Below, piece after piece: positions 61,740 through 64,000 of a DNA stretch of 64,000 bases. The first letter of the stretch is position 1. Each line of letters starts with the position of its first letter. Under the pieces are notes generated by a model that had not been told where the DNA came from, did not search any database, and was given only the letters and a program-made list of their open reading frames with translations. This DNA comes from Streptomyces sp. NBC_01232 (GTDB lineage Bacteria > Actinomycetota > Actinomycetes > Streptomycetales > Streptomycetaceae): positions 6,811,001 to 6,875,000 of the forward strand of contig NZ_CP108518.1 in NCBI RefSeq assembly GCF_035989885.1, written 5' to 3'. The position numbers and the translations under genes were made by a program.

Positions 61740-62041
61740 CGGCACGATGCCCCCCATTGCATGCGTGACCAACTGCGGCAGCAGGGTTCATTCGAGCCGC
61801 GTGACGTCGATTATGCGCCAGTTGCACCGTAAGGCTAGGGGAATGTCGTATTCCGAACGGCGGGTTCGCTGCTGCCCAGGTGGGGGCCGTGCGCGCGCCG
61901 CCGGACGGTCGGCGTAGTTCCCGTAATCCGTGTGACGTACGTACCCGAACTCCGGTTCAGGGGAACGGTTGTCCGGAGGCCGGGATTGGGCTCTACTGCT
62001 GTGCAGCCCCCACTCGGGGCATATTCGCGGGAGGGACCAGA
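61740..62041. promoter_or_regulatory. Divergent intergenic region
   Basis: A region of about 300 bases between the NB-ARC fragment and the GH71 gene. Positions about 61800-61930 are less GC-rich. It should contain both promoters. GGGAGGGA at about 62028-62035 is the ribosome binding site for the right-hand gene. No clear -35/-10 pair or RNA was found. Confidence 0.4.
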
Positions 62042-63793
62042 ATGACAGCGGACCGGCGAACGGACCGGCGAGCACAGCGCCGTGCGGTGGGGCGGGCACG
62101 GCGCGGGGGAGGCGCCGCCCGGCCCGTGTCGCACCGGCGCCGATCGGCCGTCCGCGGCCGCAGGCCGCTGCTCACCCTGCTGCTCTCCGCCTTCTTCCTG
62201 GTCGGTGTCTGCGCGGCCACCGGAATCGCCTGGGACCCCCGCGACGGGAGCGCCGTACAAGAGGCTTCGGCCCCCGGCGCCGGCCTCCCGCCGGCCACCG
62301 GCCCGGGCGACGCGACCGGCACCCCTGGAGAGGCCACCCCGTCACCCGTCGAGCCCCCGGCCCCCACGAAGGGCGCCGCCGGCAAGGGCAATCCCGAGGG
62401 AGCGGTCGACTCCGGGGCCGAACGCCCCACCGGCGCCCTGCCCTTCGACATGCCCCAGCCGGCCGCCCTGCGCTCCGGCGAGGCGGGCAGGAAGCTGGTG
62501 TTCGCCCACTACTTCACCCCGTACCCGCTCTCCCTCGACAACGCGGCCGCGGACCGGGACTACTACACCCGCAACTACCTCAGCCCCGACGGCGAGAACG
62601 GCAAGCACGGCAGGTACGGCGGCCTGCTGCGCGACCGGCCGCTGCCCGTGACCCCGAAGAGCGGCGACTGGGAGTACGCCAACCTCCAGCAGGAGGTGCG
62701 CACGGCGCGCGCGGCGGGCATCGACGGGTTCACCCTCGACCTGCTCTCCCTCTCCGGCAAGAACTGGGACCGCTCCAACCTGCTGATGGCCGCGGCCCGT
62801 TCGGTGGACCCGGAATTCAAGATCATGCTGATGCCGGACATGACCTCCCTGAAGACCGACGACCCCGCGGTGCTCGCCGAAGCGATCGCCACGCTCGCCG
62901 ACGCCTCCGCCGCACACCGGCTCCCCGACGGCAGGCTCGTCGTCTCCCCCTTCAAGGCGGAGGAGAAGAGCGTGGCCTGGTGGACCGAGGTCATCGGACT
63001 CCTCGAGTCCAAACACGGCATCCGCACCGCCTTCGTCCCGCTCTTCCTCGACTTCGGCGCCCACAGCGGCGAGTTCGCCCCGATCAGCCACGGGTTCTCC
63101 GAGTGGGGCAGCCGCAGCTACGTCGGCCAGGAGAGCTCCACGCGCGACGTCCAGCGGGCCCACGGCATGGGCAAGATCTGGATGCAGCCCGTGTCGGTCC
63201 AGGACGCGCGCCCCAACCAGGGCATCTACGACGAGGCGGGCAACACCGCGACCCTGCGTTCCACCTGGACGCGCGCCATCGAGGACGGCGCCGACTGGGT
63301 GCAGCTCACCACCTGGAACGACTACTCGGAGGGCAGCCAGTTCGCCCCCTCCCTGCACAACGGCCACGCCTACCTGGACCTGACCTCGTACTACCTGACC
63401 AAGTTCAAGACGGGCAACTGGCCGAAGATCGTCCGGGACACGCTGTACCTCTCCGCGCGCACGCAGTTCGCGGGCACCGACCCGACGGGCGACCAGTCGC
63501 TGCTGATGATGCTGCGCAAGGGCAGCGCCCCGCCCCGGGACAAGGTGGAGGTGCTCAGCTTCCTCACCGGGCCCGGATCCGTCCGGACCATCGTCGGATC
63601 CGTCCGAGGCAGCCACGAGGCTCCCGCCGGGATCCACTCGCAGCTCCTGCCGCTGAAGGTGGGCACCAGCTCGGCGCAGGTCGTACGGGAGGGGAAGAGC
63701 GGGGTGCAGGTCGATCTGCCGTACCGGGTGGACTACGACGCGGAGGTGCAGGACCTCCAGTACTACGCGGCGACCAGCGGGCGGGAACCCTAG
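62042..63793 (+). CDS. Glycoside hydrolase family 71-like protein, membrane-anchored or secreted
   Basis: A 583-residue protein. A long arginine-rich N-terminus (about 1-43) is followed by one membrane helix (LLTLLLSAFFLVGVCAATGIA, about 44-64), a proline/glycine linker to about residue 140, and then the catalytic region. Features of GH71 are KLVFAHYFTPYPLS, ARAAGIDGFTLDLLSL and the C-terminal WVQLTTWNDYSEGSQFAPS. GH71 enzymes hydrolyse alpha-1,3-glucan (mutan); bacterial members are little studied. GGGAGGGA lies six bases before the ATG. It faces the exterior, so it probably acts on extracellular or fungal polysaccharide. Confidence 0.85.
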   Translation: MTADRRTDRRAQRRAVGRARRGGGAARPVSHRRRSAVRGRRPLLTLLLSAFFLVGVCAATGIAWDPRDGSAVQEASAPGAGLPPATGPGDATGTPGEATPSPVEPPAPTKGAAGKGNPEGAVDSGAERPTGALPFDMPQPAALRSGEAGRKLVFAHYFTPYPLSLDNAAADRDYYTRNYLSPDGENGKHGRYGGLLRDRPLPVTPKSGDWEYANLQQEVRTARAAGIDGFTLDLLSLSGKNWDRSNLLMAAARSVDPEFKIMLMPDMTSLKTDDPAVLAEAIATLADASAAHRLPDGRLVVSPFKAEEKSVAWWTEVIGLLESKHGIRTAFVPLFLDFGAHSGEFAPISHGFSEWGSRSYVGQESSTRDVQRAHGMGKIWMQPVSVQDARPNQGIYDEAGNTATLRSTWTRAIEDGADWVQLTTWNDYSEGSQFAPSLHNGHAYLDLTSYYLTKFKTGNWPKIVRDTLYLSARTQFAGTDPTGDQSLLMMLRKGSAPPRDKVEVLSFLTGPGSVRTIVGSVRGSHEAPAGIHSQLLPLKVGTSSAQVVREGKSGVQVDLPYRVDYDAEVQDLQYYAATSGREP

Positions 63794-63989
63794 GTCGGCG
63801 ACCGCGGTCCGGCCGCGGTCCGCCGCGGGCCGGCCGCGGACCGGTCGAGCGGGCGCGGCCCGCCCCGCCCGCCCCGCCCGGTCCGGCCCGCCGCGCACGG
63901 ACGCCGGGGGTTCGGTGGCGCGGTCTACCGGCATCGGCGGCGGCGGGAGATGATCCGGACGACAGCCGCGCCGCATCCCCGGAGGAGCA
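63794..63989. other. GC-rich intergenic region
   Basis: Begins with several overlapping CCGCGG/GGCCGG repeats (about 63800-63850) that may fold into a terminator for the GH71 gene, though no single perfect stem stands out. No coding sequence. Confidence 0.4.
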
Positions 63990-64000
63990 GTGACCGAGCC
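63990..64000 (+). CDS. Start of a gene running off the window
   Basis: GTG ACC GAG follows GGAGGAG at 63981-63987, a strong ribosome binding site with short spacing. Only three codons are visible, so the product cannot be named. Confidence 0.5.

Overview
The window reads as chromosomal DNA from a Streptomyces. GC content is very high with strong third-position bias, GTG starts are common, stop/start overlaps (ATGA, GTGA, TGATG) are frequent, and it carries a conservon (cvnABCD), a hopanoid operon of Streptomyces type, a monomeric isocitrate dehydrogenase and a c-di-AMP riboswitch ahead of a cell-wall hydrolase. No CRISPR array, rRNA or complete insertion sequence was seen.

Layout. 1-7.3 kb: a truncated LysR gene diverges from a short-chain dehydrogenase. 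A relatively AT-rich gap follows, then a compact operon: a secreted small peptide, a strong hairpin, a DUF5819 (SdpA-like) protein, an HTTM (SdpB-like) membrane protein, a beta-lactamase-fold serine hydrolase and an FAD oxidoreductase. I read this as a peptide toxin or peptide maturation locus. 7.3-15.2 kb: ordinary genes (ABC-F ATPase, two DJ-1/PfpI proteins, enoyl-CoA hydratase, HdeD-like protein, anti-sigma-like ATPase, idi, a methyltransferase-GNAT fusion). 15.5-22.6 kb: a tightly overlapping surface glycopolymer or phospholipid operon with two CDP-alcohol phosphotransferases, a nucleotidyltransferase, a glycerol-1-phosphate dehydrogenase, a glycosyltransferase and a TagGH-like ABC exporter. 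22.9-33.2 kb: hopanoid biosynthesis (hpnC, hpnD, a small protein, hpnE, polyprenyl synthase, shc, hpnG, hpnH, aminotransferase). 33.2-38 kb: a phosphatase, a riboswitch-controlled M23/LysM peptidase, an SGNH hydrolase and an MBL hydrolase. 38-42 kb: the conservon, followed by a YjbR protein and tRNA-Pro.

43.3-47 kb holds what I consider the most interesting locus. An IclR regulator diverges from a 29-residue peptide gene that has a near-ideal ribosome binding site and its own terminator. Next come a PaaK/CapK-like adenylate-forming enzyme and, overlapping it by ATGA, a nine-helix membrane protein with the YD, GxGD and PAL motifs of presenilin/signal-peptide-peptidase aspartyl proteases. This looks like an undescribed peptide processing or signalling cassette.

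47-64 kb: phospholipase D, an extended GAPDH, an MFS transporter, a double-Nudix protein, a LysE exporter with divergent ArgP-like regulator, a TOBE protein, CorA, a secreted GH46 chitosanase with an upstream palindrome, a DUF805 protein, monomeric isocitrate dehydrogenase, a membrane-anchored MazF/PemK-like protein, a degenerate NB-ARC fragment and a GH71 hydrolase.
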